From positions 5,890,001 to 5,954,000 of the forward strand of contig OZ020263.1 of NCBI GenBank assembly GCA_963971285.1: DNA of 64,000 nucleotides, read 5' to 3'. Source of the stretch: Astropecten irregularis (Eukaryota; Echinodermata; Asteroidea; Paxillosida; Astropectinidae). Positions 31,001 through 38,428 of this stretch are shown piece by piece. A program made the translations under genes and the position numbers. The notes beneath the pieces were generated by a model, which saw only the letters and a list, made by a program, of their open reading frames with translations, was not told the origin of the DNA and made no database searches. Positions within the stretch are counted from its first letter, which is position 1; each line of letters opens with the position of its first letter.

Positions 31001-31905
31001 GTTTCATTTTACAAAATTATTCGTTCACATCTGCAACAAAGATATTGGCAGAACTGACGTCAATAAATGATAAAAATAAATAAACAAAATGATTTAAAAT
31101 ACGAACTTGTTGTTTAGTTCAATACTAGGTTTGTAAATGGAGTTCGAACGATTCCAGTACCTCCATGTTAACTACGTCATACATGGTATTGTTATCCCAA
31201 GAAGGACACGCACATACAAGGGCCAGGGCCGTAGCCAGAGCCGCGGCCCGGCCGGGGTCGCGGTTTGGATCGCTACGGAGGAACAGTTTCGATTGGTTCA
31301 CCGCTACATTGTATGTAACCCGATTTTGACTTGCTCTCAGAGTTAACATGGCAGGGCGATTTGATCCTAGCAGGATCTTTCTTAAGGTACGGCACGTGAT
31401 TGGTATCATATCCAAAAAAGAAAATGTTCACAAATTTACGTATGACCTTCATGATACGAAGATGGCCCTGGCAGTAGAAACAAACTGTTAAAACTTTCCG
31501 CCTGAAAAAGTGTATTTATCCAGAAATCAGTAAAACAAAGACCGAAAACAGTTTTGGTCTCAGGGTATGATCAAAACCATTCTAAATGTTTTATAAGAAA
31601 AAAATGAGTCGGATATTGATATTTTCTCGTGACTCCAGATGTCCGATTGAGCTCAAATGTTCCAAGGTTTATCATTAAGATCATGTACAGGCTGGAACGA
31701 CAAAGTGTGAGTGTTGTGACCTTTACCAATCATGTTTTATACCTTTAACTTCGAATAAACTCACCCTGAAAGTGCCAACGTAGGCCAATCCTTTGCTACC
31801 GCCGCCTTCAAGCGCCAGGTTCTCAAACGGGAAATCATATCCATCGAACTCACGCCTCAGTTCCTCATCCAAGATAGGTTTTCTCTCCTTCGCTGGTAAA
31901 CTCAT
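18945..31905 (-). CDS. Patatin-like phospholipase with inserted EF-hand pair, complete 12-exon gene
   Basis: Twelve exons join in frame to 512 residues and TGA. Exons in order: 31905-31765, 30818-30671, 29649-29513, 27835-27700, 26403-26305, 25018-24906, 24022-23916, 23344-23197, 22344-22240, 21780-21619, 20740-20645 and 19091-18945. All introns are GT-AG and all phases agree. The patatin signatures are the glycine-rich oxyanion loop GGGSKG (about 34-39), the nucleophile elbow GSSIG with Ser65, and the catalytic Asp motif DGG with Asp207. The family hydrolyses acyl esters of phospholipids or triglycerides by a Ser-Asp dyad. Between DGG and the final core segment (RTIGVNTGYLGSSDF, about 438-452) lies an insert with a basic KRKKVRKERK stretch and two complete EF-hand loops (325-336 and 372-383), suggesting calcium control. 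There is no signal peptide or membrane segment, so it is probably cytosolic. Calcium regulation and substrate are inference. Confidence 0.9.
19240..19630. repeat. Small MITE-like repeat in the last phospholipase intron
   Basis: Repeated, partly inverted AATAATCGCGATTTGAA / ATTCAAATTGCGATT blocks and ACAAAAATAATCGCGA at both ends. A diverged relative occurs at 50425-50710, downstream of gene B exon d (AAAATAATCGCGACGCGATT, GTGTGTGAACGGG). Non-coding. Confidence 0.5.
19704..20126 (+). pseudogene. Penelope-like element remnant, GIY-YIG endonuclease end
   Basis: Conceptual translation gives NLISCSVCNIQYVGVTKNIL, then after a frame break YGHRSSVKT, then HFNLPNHTISDMILQGIESL and ILRTIQPHGLNIQ before TAA (20124-20126). 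This order (CxxC, QYVG, GHR, HFN..H, GIE, L.PxGLN) is the GIY-YIG endonuclease that closes Penelope-like retroelements. Two frameshifts make it dead. It lies antisense to the phospholipase gene inside its last intron. The stretch 20127-20480 is probably its 3' untranslated end. Confidence 0.8.
20645..20740 (-). CDS. Phospholipase exon 11: patatin core resumes
   Basis: 96 bases, phase 0 in and 0 out. It encodes NERTIGVNTGYLGSSDF and ends DRQYIQQ at a CAG/GTAATT donor. R-T-I-x-V-x-T-G is the usual final core strand of patatin domains, so the EF-hand block is an insertion inside the catalytic domain. Confidence 0.9.
21253..21376. mobile_element. 124-bp MITE with CCTGTTTGTTTC termini
   Basis: CCTGTTTGTTTC at the left and GAAACAAACAGG at the right are perfect inverted repeats. 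Inside, TCGGATCCGGATC and GGATCCGGATCCGA also pair. It sits in the intron between phospholipase exons 10 and 11. Confidence 0.75.
21619..21780 (-). CDS. Phospholipase exon 10: end of second EF-hand and helix
   Basis: 162 bases, phase 0 in and 0 out. It completes the loop with IEFCE (Ile at 8, Glu at 12), then LLTFAERKGVD. A long helical stretch FDDISSLFAVLAETLLVNA follows before the chain returns to the patatin fold. Confidence 0.92.
21955..22220 (+). repeat. M1 MITE, diverged copy
   Basis: Shares CATACTTCGGTAGCAAACCA, AACAGGGTATGA and TTTTTCACTGTTTTCTCA with the copies at 17462 and 23469. It lies in the intron before phospholipase exon 10. Confidence 0.6.
22240..22344 (-). CDS. Phospholipase exon 9: second EF-hand, first half
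   Basis: 105 bases, phase 0 in and 0 out. It encodes AEEAFTDEDAYLLFG and FDSLDTNGNGE. The intron splits the second EF loop after position 7 (DTNGNGE | IEFCE). Confidence 0.92.
22478..22915 (+). repeat. Two copies of the GGCCGTCCATAAAGTACGTA repeat
   Basis: One copy starts at 22478 (GGGGCCGTCCATAAAGTACG, then a G-run of about 19); a second, facing it, ends at 22917 (TACGTACTTTATGGACGGCC). The pair could be the inverted ends of one 440-bp element. A related end is at 3540-3630. Intronic. Confidence 0.6.
23197..23344 (-). CDS. Phospholipase exon 8: first EF-hand
   Basis: 148 bases, phase 2 in and 0 out. It starts with the basic run RKRKKVRKERK, then encodes a helix and the 12-residue loop DKDDSGTISKQE with Asp, Asp, Ser, Gly, Ile and Glu at positions 1, 3, 5, 6, 8 and 12. 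All calcium ligands are present. Confidence 0.92.
23469..23829 (+). mobile_element. M1 MITE, complete copy
   Basis: Starts TTTAAAGGTACAGTACAGGA and ends GTTCTATACCTTTAAG; the ends are inverted repeats. It lies in the intron between phospholipase exons 7 and 8 and has no coding capacity. Confidence 0.7.
23916..24022 (-). CDS. Phospholipase exon 7: basic, Pro-rich linker
   Basis: 107 bases, phase 0 in and 2 out. It encodes YTGDEHEALKKPLEQRARKY and ends TPIPNTSRG. The frame, acceptor (TATTCTGTAG) and phase fit both neighbours; the residues themselves match nothing I can name, so this is the least certain exon. Confidence 0.78.
24340..24790 (+). repeat. S2 SINE copy
   Basis: The tRNA-like head at 24630-24712 reads GGCTGGATAGCTTAGCCAGT at the A-box and TGGTTCGAATCCCGCTCC at the B-box. 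The upstream part (AAAGGAACTGACTGGATTAA, GGCAGTCAGAAGGCATGAGA) recurs next to the heads at 13350 and 44975. Intronic, not a tRNA gene. Confidence 0.6.
24906..25018 (-). CDS. Phospholipase exon 6
   Basis: 113 bases, phase 1 in and 0 out. It encodes GWFLSLDQKDSLFRRF and QSGYFAGFNKMSIGAVL. Acceptor CACCTTCCAG, donor GTACGT. No motif of known function; it leads from the catalytic Asp region into the insert. Confidence 0.88.
25080..25330 (-). repeat. M1 MITE, inverted diverged copy
   Basis: On the minus strand it reads AAAGGCACAACAGG, GGTATGAACATGGTACTGGT, AGAAACATACCGTG and the TGATCTCAGGGTAAGATCAA block also seen at 31545-31580. It lies in the intron before phospholipase exon 6. Confidence 0.55.
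25395..25611. mobile_element. hAT-like MITE with 8-bp target duplication
   Basis: The ends are CAGTGGCGTCGCCAAG and TCTGGTGACGCCACTG. The flanking octamers GTTGTTTA (left) and GTTGTGTA (right) match at seven of eight positions, as hAT insertions leave. The copy at 16550-16749 is in the opposite orientation. Intronic in the phospholipase gene. Confidence 0.75.
26305..26403 (-). CDS. Phospholipase exon 5: catalytic Asp (DGG)
   Basis: 99 bases, phase 1 in and 1 out. It encodes DEDVFVDGGILHNYPIDCYD. The DGG followed by NYP is the diagnostic second half of the Ser-Asp dyad. Confidence 0.95.
26428..26830. mobile_element. MITE with a second, inverted partial copy
   Basis: 26428-26640 has inverted ends (GGGGCAAATTCCATAAAGC / GAGCCAATTTCATAG-type). 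The block 26698-26822 is an inverted repeat of its interior (AGCAAACAATGGC, GAGTCAAAAGCAG, TGATCAAGGAAGACTTGTCA). Together they can fold back. Located in the intron before phospholipase exon 5. Confidence 0.6.
27099..27293. mobile_element. 195-bp MITE with perfect 15-bp inverted ends
   Basis: TACACGGGTTTACAC at 27099-27113 and GTGTAAACCCGTGTA at 27279-27293 are perfect inverted repeats; the terminal TA may be the target duplication. The inside holds two similar direct units (GTGCCTCGTTTTGAAGTCGC and GTGCCTCGTTTCGAAGTTGC). Confidence 0.75.
27700..27835 (-). CDS. Phospholipase exon 4
   Basis: 136 bases, phase 0 in and 1 out. It encodes ELCLTSVSLNRMATQYLHVK, then MPIALAMRASVAVPG. This is the patatin core strand and the helix that precedes the catalytic Asp (compare ARASxSIPG in relatives). 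Confidence 0.93.
27840..29000. other. Phospholipase intron 3, unannotated part
   Basis: No exon-like or repeat structure that I can define, apart from a TCAAATAACCACAAGGGAAA word near 28175 that belongs to the S2 SINE family. Confidence 0.5.
29001..29248 (-). repeat. Dispersed repeat with coding-like frame (copy 1)
   Basis: A minus-strand frame reads FITRKGRKHKQLSCISSLTF and EEIERFSNRS. A second copy at 62195-62385 (minus) keeps FITRKDREHNQISCISSLTF and EEFERFSNRS. Agreement of the frame in both suggests a piece of a mobile-element or gene-derived coding region. I do not recognise the family. Confidence 0.45.
29513..29649 (-). CDS. Phospholipase exon 3
   Basis: 137 bases, phase 1 in and 0 out. 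It encodes DAKFGVVGACLNLYRKMGAH and ends FGDPDLTFEQ. The closing DLTFEQLF-type text across the next junction is common in patatin proteins (the region leading to LCLTSVSL). Donor GTAAGA. Confidence 0.92.
30671..30818 (-). CDS. Phospholipase exon 2: catalytic serine elbow
   Basis: 148 bases, phase 0 in and 1 out. It encodes LKRFSGSSIGAMMASFYALG, with the G-x-S-x-G nucleophile Ser65 followed by the small residues normal after a patatin elbow. Donor GTAAGC. Confidence 0.93.
31382..31748 (+). mobile_element. M1 MITE in the first phospholipase coding intron
   Basis: Begins TTAAGGTACGGCACGTGATT and ends GTTTTATACCTTTAAC. It stops 17 bases short of the exon 1 boundary, inside the intron, opposite in sense to the gene. 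Internal match to the other M1 copies is clear (AGAAACAAACTGTTAAAACT, ACTTTCCGCCTGAAAAAGTG). Confidence 0.7.
31765..31905 (-). CDS. Phospholipase exon 1: start and oxyanion loop
   Basis: ATG at 31905-31903, 47 codons, phase 0 out, donor GTGAGT. It encodes FENLALEGGGSKGLAYVGT, the glycine-rich oxyanion loop of patatins. The ATG is the only one in frame ahead of the motif. An acceptor-like TTGTCGTTAG about 24 bases upstream suggests a separate 5' untranslated exon. Confidence 0.9.
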
Positions 31906-34440
31906 GTTTGGTGTAGCACGATCAGTCTAACGACAAATACAGGGCCTTTGCATGCTACTAACTCTGTATATAACAGGTTTCAAGGGGAATTGACCCGGAA
32001 TTAGTCACCGTGATTTCTATGAAATAGCTCAACTACAAATGATGTACAGTGGGTAGTGCAGTGACGCGTATGTAGTCAAGCAGATGAAAAATGCATCTAA
32101 TGTCAGCGGAACTGTGACGTGACGACACTGTCACTGTTTTCAGCCAACGAATTATATTATTATGGAAAGCAGATTGCAAGGTCAAGTTGCACAGTCACCA
32201 GTGTGCCGGAGTGTTGGCCTAGTCGTAGGTCTATATATTTATACGTTTTAAGATCGTTTTCAATGTGCGTCGTACAATACCTGTGGCCTTCATGCATGTA
32301 CAAAAGGAGCCGGTGGGGAACGTATTATATCCTGCAGTTATCGGTTTTCGCTCCGATAACAGGAAAGTTTCTCAAAAATGGAAACGAAATGGAATATCAG
32401 AAAATCACTCCTCAAACCTTTCAACTGGACACTTCCAGATTATTAACTGTAAAAATCCTCGAAGTTCAAGTCTTTTCTTTGAAAATATTGTCCGTCATTT
32501 AAAGGGACACCAATTCCGCTATGTAAACGCGACGTCATGTGTTTTCACCCCCTTGGCTGAGTGGCAAAGTTCATTGACATCGGAGTAGCTATGGCGCACC
32601 AAGTCACTCAAAAACGGCTAGAATATTGTCCTGACTCGATTCTTCAGAACTTACTGGGTCAATTGAGTTTTATTTTAAAAAGGTTCTAAACAGTCTTGAT
32701 TCCAAGATTGTGAATTATAGATAATTTATCAACAATATCATGCATGACATATTTGAAGGCAAATAAAATTAAATCTAATTGTTTATCTTGATGCGAAATA
32801 TTATCACAGCATTTTTCATAATATCTGGCATCATTATGAGAGGCCTAAACACGGATACATCAGCTTATCAAAGTTAAAATTTAAAGGAGAAAAACAAAAC
32901 AATGTCACTCCGATTAAAGAAAGACTTTAACACTTTTGTCTCGTTGGCACGCCATAAAAACCCAGATCGCAACAAGGTCACATGACCTGCCGTCTGACAT
33001 CAGAAAAATGAAAGTTGCTTGAGCAGACGACAGTTAAGTTTGGAATATTTGACCACAGATTGTGTCTTTTATAAACGTTTGAACATTAGCCTTAAAATGC
33101 ATTAGTAATATACACCCAAAATCACATAGTTTTGTAACTTTTGAGTATCACTCACGACTGGAAACTTTATTTTCAACATCCTGAATGTTGGAGATAGCCC
33201 TGAGTGTAGTCATCACTTCAGGGATACTGATCACAAAGAATCTCCCACGATCTCGCGGTAAACGGGAGTCGAATTTGGGGAGCGAAAACACATGTCGGGT
33301 GAAAACACATGACCGGACGATACATACTTCCACACGTATAGGCCTAGTGTGCGTCAATAGGACCAGGGCTAACCACGCAGATGTAGGACAAAAGGTCGAT
33401 CGTCCTTTAATATCATTGTATTATCACAAAGTTGACCAGTAAGAACTAGCTATTGCTCCATGGAAATAGGTTGTTTACCAGGGCTGTTTCTAGCTTTCAG
33501 GAAACAGAGGGATAGGGGGGTTGGACGTCAAAAGATGCCTTTTCGATTTAACTCTAGTCATAAACTGCAGTGAGTCGGAATCATGAAGAAGGTGACCTGA
33601 AAAACCTATCGAGGGACGTGTAAAGGCTAGTATGAATTTGGGCACGTATTACCGGGCAGTTCCACTTATGAATGAGACTCGATGGAGCATAGTGTTTTGC
33701 GGTTTCTTTGCAAGATTCAATTGCTATTTTAATAATGGTGTCTGTAGTATACAATGTTATATACAAACTGCATATAAAAAGAACGACAGTCAATAGGGAA
33801 TGGGCGCACTGTCTGCAAAAGCAAAAGATTATAAATCCAAATAAATATATGTTAGATAAATTTATAATTATATTTCGTTTATCAGTTGCATAATCATAAT
33901 TTTAAAGCACTGTAATACTAGACAAAGTTATTTATGATTTGATAGAAAGGAACATAATTAATTAATTAATCTCCTGGTGAGGACTAGAGCAGAGTAGTCG
34001 AAACGATGAGACCTTACGAGAAGTGCGAACGAAATAGAAAGTACGAACGATTCTTACATGGTGTTTCCGCAAACCGATCCACGTAAATTAATTATCTACA
34101 AGATTTTGTACCATTTTATAGACACTGTTTAAATAATCGATACACATTTCGGGATTCGCATGTTCATTGTTTGATTTAAAAAAAATTGACATTTTGCGGA
34201 GAGGTGGCTTGGCCACGACAAAATGTTATGTACTGCAGCAAAAACCATTTCAGCATTAATTCACAGAAATACAGAACATTGAATTGACTTTTGTCCTCTT
34301 GAAAAGGTCTGAATGAAAACAGAACATTCATTCCTAAGGCATGTTGTTTTAGGAATCGCGGTTAAATAAAATTAAGCGGGAACATGTTTGGGCGATATCG
34401 CCAAGGCAGCGGTAAACTATACAATAAAATATACAAAGTC
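31906..34440. other. Upstream region of the phospholipase gene
   Basis: No gene was recognised. A possible 5' untranslated exon on the minus strand lies near 33160-33260, ending AAAGTTTCCAGTC before GTGAGTG, which could splice to the acceptor just above the exon 1 ATG. The promoter was not identified. Plus-strand frames here (for example 32119-32502) show no conserved features. Confidence 0.4.
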
Positions 34441-34767
34441 ATAAAGGTTTCACTCTAGAGGGCGCCCCACGCGTGGCTGCACCATCAATGTTTTCCTGCA
34501 TGTTTTTATACGTTTTTATCGTCAAAATCTTTGGTTTTGGACAGCCATCCTACCCTAATTTTTTAACTATTGTGATGTTTGTTATCTGCTGAGACGTCCT
34601 GCTATTTATTTTCCTGTTTGACTGGCTGATTGTGGTGGATTCTGTGGCTGTTTCTCGTGCTCTTCGTGTCGTGTTTGTATACTGTGTAACTGTAACAGTG
34701 TAAGTGTTATTGCAATCCCACATGTACTGTATACTAGCACCAGTTTTTACTCGTCGTCAGAATAAGC

Positions 34768-37700
34768 ATGGAGCATCGCATTTGGAGTATTACTCTTTTG
34801 AGTTTATTGACCACATGCATTTTAACATCGACGACAGTGCCAACAGCCTACATAAACTCTGCGTCAGATATTTCTGAAATTATGTTTTTCCACTGCCGAA
34901 AACATGTGCTTTCTCTTCAAACTCGCCTGTCGGGCCTATCGACCAGTCATAAACCACTTTGCAAGTGGAACAAGCGAGGGTATGTGTGTCTGCTAGTTCC
35001 TGACTTGGATCCCCCTGGAGATGTTACCATATTTGGGGATATTGCAAAGAACCCAGGCCCAAGAACTGACAACAATACTGGCTACACTCAGGTCAATCGT
35101 GATGTAGTATGTAACGTACATACACAACTACCGGTATGTTAAACTCACCAGCATCAGAACATTGATGAAGGATCCTTACTTGGAACTAGATATTCCCTGC
35201 TCCGACCTGATGTTATCCACACACTCACCTACACGAGGGGTCAACTTTTTGCACTTCGAAGAAAGAGCTATCTGTCACCTGATGTAATGAAGGCGCTAAA
35301 ATCACTTGGACTTACTAAATCTCGCCGGGGAGGCCGTGCTAGGAGAAAACGCCAAGCTAGAGCTCTGGCTACATTCCCTATCCAAGTACTGGTTGGGAGA
35401 AGAGGAGGATGCCATCAGATTCTGAGTACTCAACGTGGTCCCCCAGTTCTGACACACCTTCCCAGAGCTCACATTGAAAAAACAACGACGCGAAAACCGC
35501 CATCATCAGTCCTGCCAAGGTTCCTGCTCTCTAATGTATGTTCGGTTCGAAACAAGATGGATGAATTGGAGATCCTCATTAACGACAGGATGATCGATAT
35601 AGCCGTTGTTACTGAATCCTGGATTACCCCCTCCACAGCTTTGGAGGAATTCTCAATACAAGGATTTAACATTTTTAATAAATGCAGACCTACTCGGACC
35701 GGAGGTGGTGTTTTGATCTATGTTAGAGATCACTTGCAGGCAACGCCCATTGAGACTATAGCAGTTCCTCCTCAGATTGAAGGACAGTGGATTAAAGTTC
35801 ATCACCCACGACTCCCGAGGAGTGTCCCAGCTATTGCTGTGTTTGCCGTGTACTGTCCTCCTGACTCACGTGAGGGCGATCTTCTGTGTCAACATTATCA
35901 TCTCTGCAACGGACTCATTATTGCCTCATAGCCCTTATATTGGTATAGTTATACTAGAAGATTTTAATAGAATTGAGACTAGATCAATTAGCTATGGAAA
36001 TAATTTGAAACAGATTGTCAAGGATCCTACAAGGCAAGGTGCAATTTTAGATAAAATCTTTACTAATTTTACTGATCAATATAATGCCCCATCTGTTGCT
36101 CCACCAGTTGGTCGTAGTGATCACAATTGTGTCTTTTGGTCTCCCAAAACAGTTAATGTGTATAATGATATGCGTAAGATTGTAGTACAACCTATGAAAG
36201 ATTCATGTATTCGATCATTTGAAACTTGGGATGACATCACTACAGTTCAAAGTGTTCAAGACAAAACTGATGGTTTTTACAAACTACTTGAACCTGCTGT
36301 ATCTAACCATTTCCCAGTCAAAATTATAAAAAGGCACAGAAGTGATAAACCGTGGCTCACAGAACTGGTTAAAAAATTAATCAAGCAAAGACAACTGGCT
36401 TTTTATTCTGGTAATCAGGCACAATTCAGGCTTCTGAGGAATCGAGTAATAAAAGAAATTGCATGCGCCAAAAAAACTCGTTATGCCAACAGAATCCGTA
36501 AATTGCAGAAAACAAATCCAGGCAAATGGCACAAGGAGATCCGTCAACAGACAAATATATTCGAGAATGATCTTACACTTAATATCCAAGGTATAGACTG
36601 TTTTGAATTCAAATCTATTGCCAATGCCATTAACGATCAGTTAGCCAGTGTCTCCCAAACCCAGGCTGCAATTGATGTAGATGCCTTGCCAGCATACTTA
36701 CCCACACCGTCAGTTGTTCCTATTATTCAACCCTGGCACGTTTTTCATGAACTTAGGAAATTATCTGTCACCAAAGCTGGTGGACCTGATAACTTACCAG
36801 CCAAGGTTTTGAAGGAATTTGCATATGAATTGTGTTTACCGATTACTGATATACTTAATGCTTCATTTTCACAAGGAATAGTTCCTACTCAATGGAAGCT
36901 AGCAAATGTTGTGCCTATTCCTAAAGTCACCCCTCCTAAATTGGACAAGCTTAGGCCTATCTCACTTACACCTCTATTGGCAAAGATGGCAGAAGGCTTT
37001 ATCAGTAACTGGGTTTTGAAGTCAATTAAGCCTAATATAGATATTCGCCAATATGGAAATCAGAAGGGTATATCAACAACTCATTGTCTTATTGATATTT
37101 ATCACCATCTTGTATCAGGAGCTAAATATTCAAATAATATTGGTTCACTTGTGCTTACTGATTTCACTAAGGCTTTTGACACCATTGATCACCATACCGC
37201 TGTCACTAACCTACTTGATCTTGGGGTCTCTCCTGCCATTGTTCAGTGGATTGTTGATTTTTTAAAAGAACGAAAGCAGAGAGTGATGTACAAACGGGCC
37301 TTTTCTGATTGGCAGTTGGTCTCTGGTGGTGTCCCTCAGTGGACAAAATTGGGCCCAGTAATTTTCCTTGCTTGTATCAATAGTGCTGCTGACAAGGCAA
37401 ACAGCCGATGCTGGAAGTATGTTGATGACATAACCTTTGGTGAGAATAGAACATTCGGCACAGAGAGTTCAATCCAAGCTGATCTAAATGAGCTGTATAC
37501 TTGGGCTACAAACAACGGATTGTCTTTAAATCCAGCTAAGTGCCAAACCTTACAGGTTTACTTTGGTAGAAGAGAGCCACCAAATGATCACATTTATCTA
37601 ATGAACACCCAGCTAGAACGTGCCACTCAAGTAAAGCTTCTGGGAGTTATTTTCCAGTGTAACCTAAAGTGGGACTCGCATGTACATGCAATGGTTGATA

Positions 37701-38026
37701 AAGCTTGTAAAAAGTTATTCATGCTTAGAAAACTAAAAAAGCAAGGTTTTACACGTGAAGAACTTAAAGTGGTATATAAAGGTTATATTAGACCCGTTAT
37801 GGAATATGCAGCACCCCTATGGCACTCTAATTTAACGGTACAACAGGTTAACCAAATAAAGGCTATTCAAAAAAGAATTTGCCGTATTATTCTAGGTACC
37901 AGTTATATTAACTATGACCACGTCATGTACTCGCTTGGAATTGAATCTTTGTCAGACAGGCGTACCAGTCTATGTTTAAAGTTTGCACTCAAAACATATC
38001 ATTCCGGTAGAAAAACCACAATATGA
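34768..38026 (+). pseudogene. CR1-like polyprotein: 2A-like leader, endonuclease, reverse transcriptase
   Basis: The ATG at 34768 opens 124 codons with a hydrophobic start (IWSITLLSLLTTCILTSTTV) and the 2A-like DIAKNPGP at residues 91-98. After one in-frame TAA (35140-35142) the same frame stays open to 35931, giving a basic region (RRGGRARRKRQAR) and an APE-type endonuclease (LLSNVCSVRNKMDELEI, VVTESW). A frameshift near 35880-35900 moves it to the frame ending at 38026, with LEDFN, SDHNCVFW and a reverse transcriptase (RPISLTPLLAKMAE, FTKAFDTIDHH, YVDD at the active site). Odd residues are GVPQWTKLGP (usually PQGT) and EDFN (usually GDFN). Stop, frameshift and substitutions make this copy inactive. 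Confidence 0.82.
35038..35061 (+). other. 2A-like translational recoding motif
   Basis: Codes for DIAKNPGP, preceded by DPPGDVTIFG. The known 2A consensus is D(V/I)ExNPGP, at which ribosomes skip the Gly-Pro bond. Here the Glu is Ala, a change that may weaken skipping. 2A sequences in the N-terminal part of CR1-type and other APE-type retrotransposons of sea urchins are established knowledge. Confidence 0.75.
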
Positions 38027-38428
38027 ATCTTAGATCCAACCATACCATTGAGCAGCAGATCTATAAAACAAAGAGGTTCAAAAACAGTCCCATTCCATAT
38101 TTTGCAAAAATTATTAACCAATCTTTAGGAAATTAAATGTCTTGTACATCAAGCTTTATTTTTAACTACTATTTTTACCATTCTCTTCGATGAACTTTTT
38201 AATGCATGGAATTAACTTTATCGTGTTTCCCTGTTTGTCTGGCATTTATTGTTAATATCTTTTTTAAAGTGCATGTACTGAGTGTAGTTTTCTTTTTTTT
38301 TCAATATCCGCGTATTTTGATGATGTTCTTTTAATTTGTTTTGTGATGCTGTGCGTTTTATGGACATACTCCGATTTGTTTTCTTACTTCTTCTTCTTCT
38401 TGCGTATGAGACCTGCTGCCATACTATA

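Noticed and set aside
34768..35142. A host secreted protein gene
   Set aside because: The frame is continuous, apart from one stop, with the retrotransposon endonuclease and carries the 2A-like motif known from such elements.
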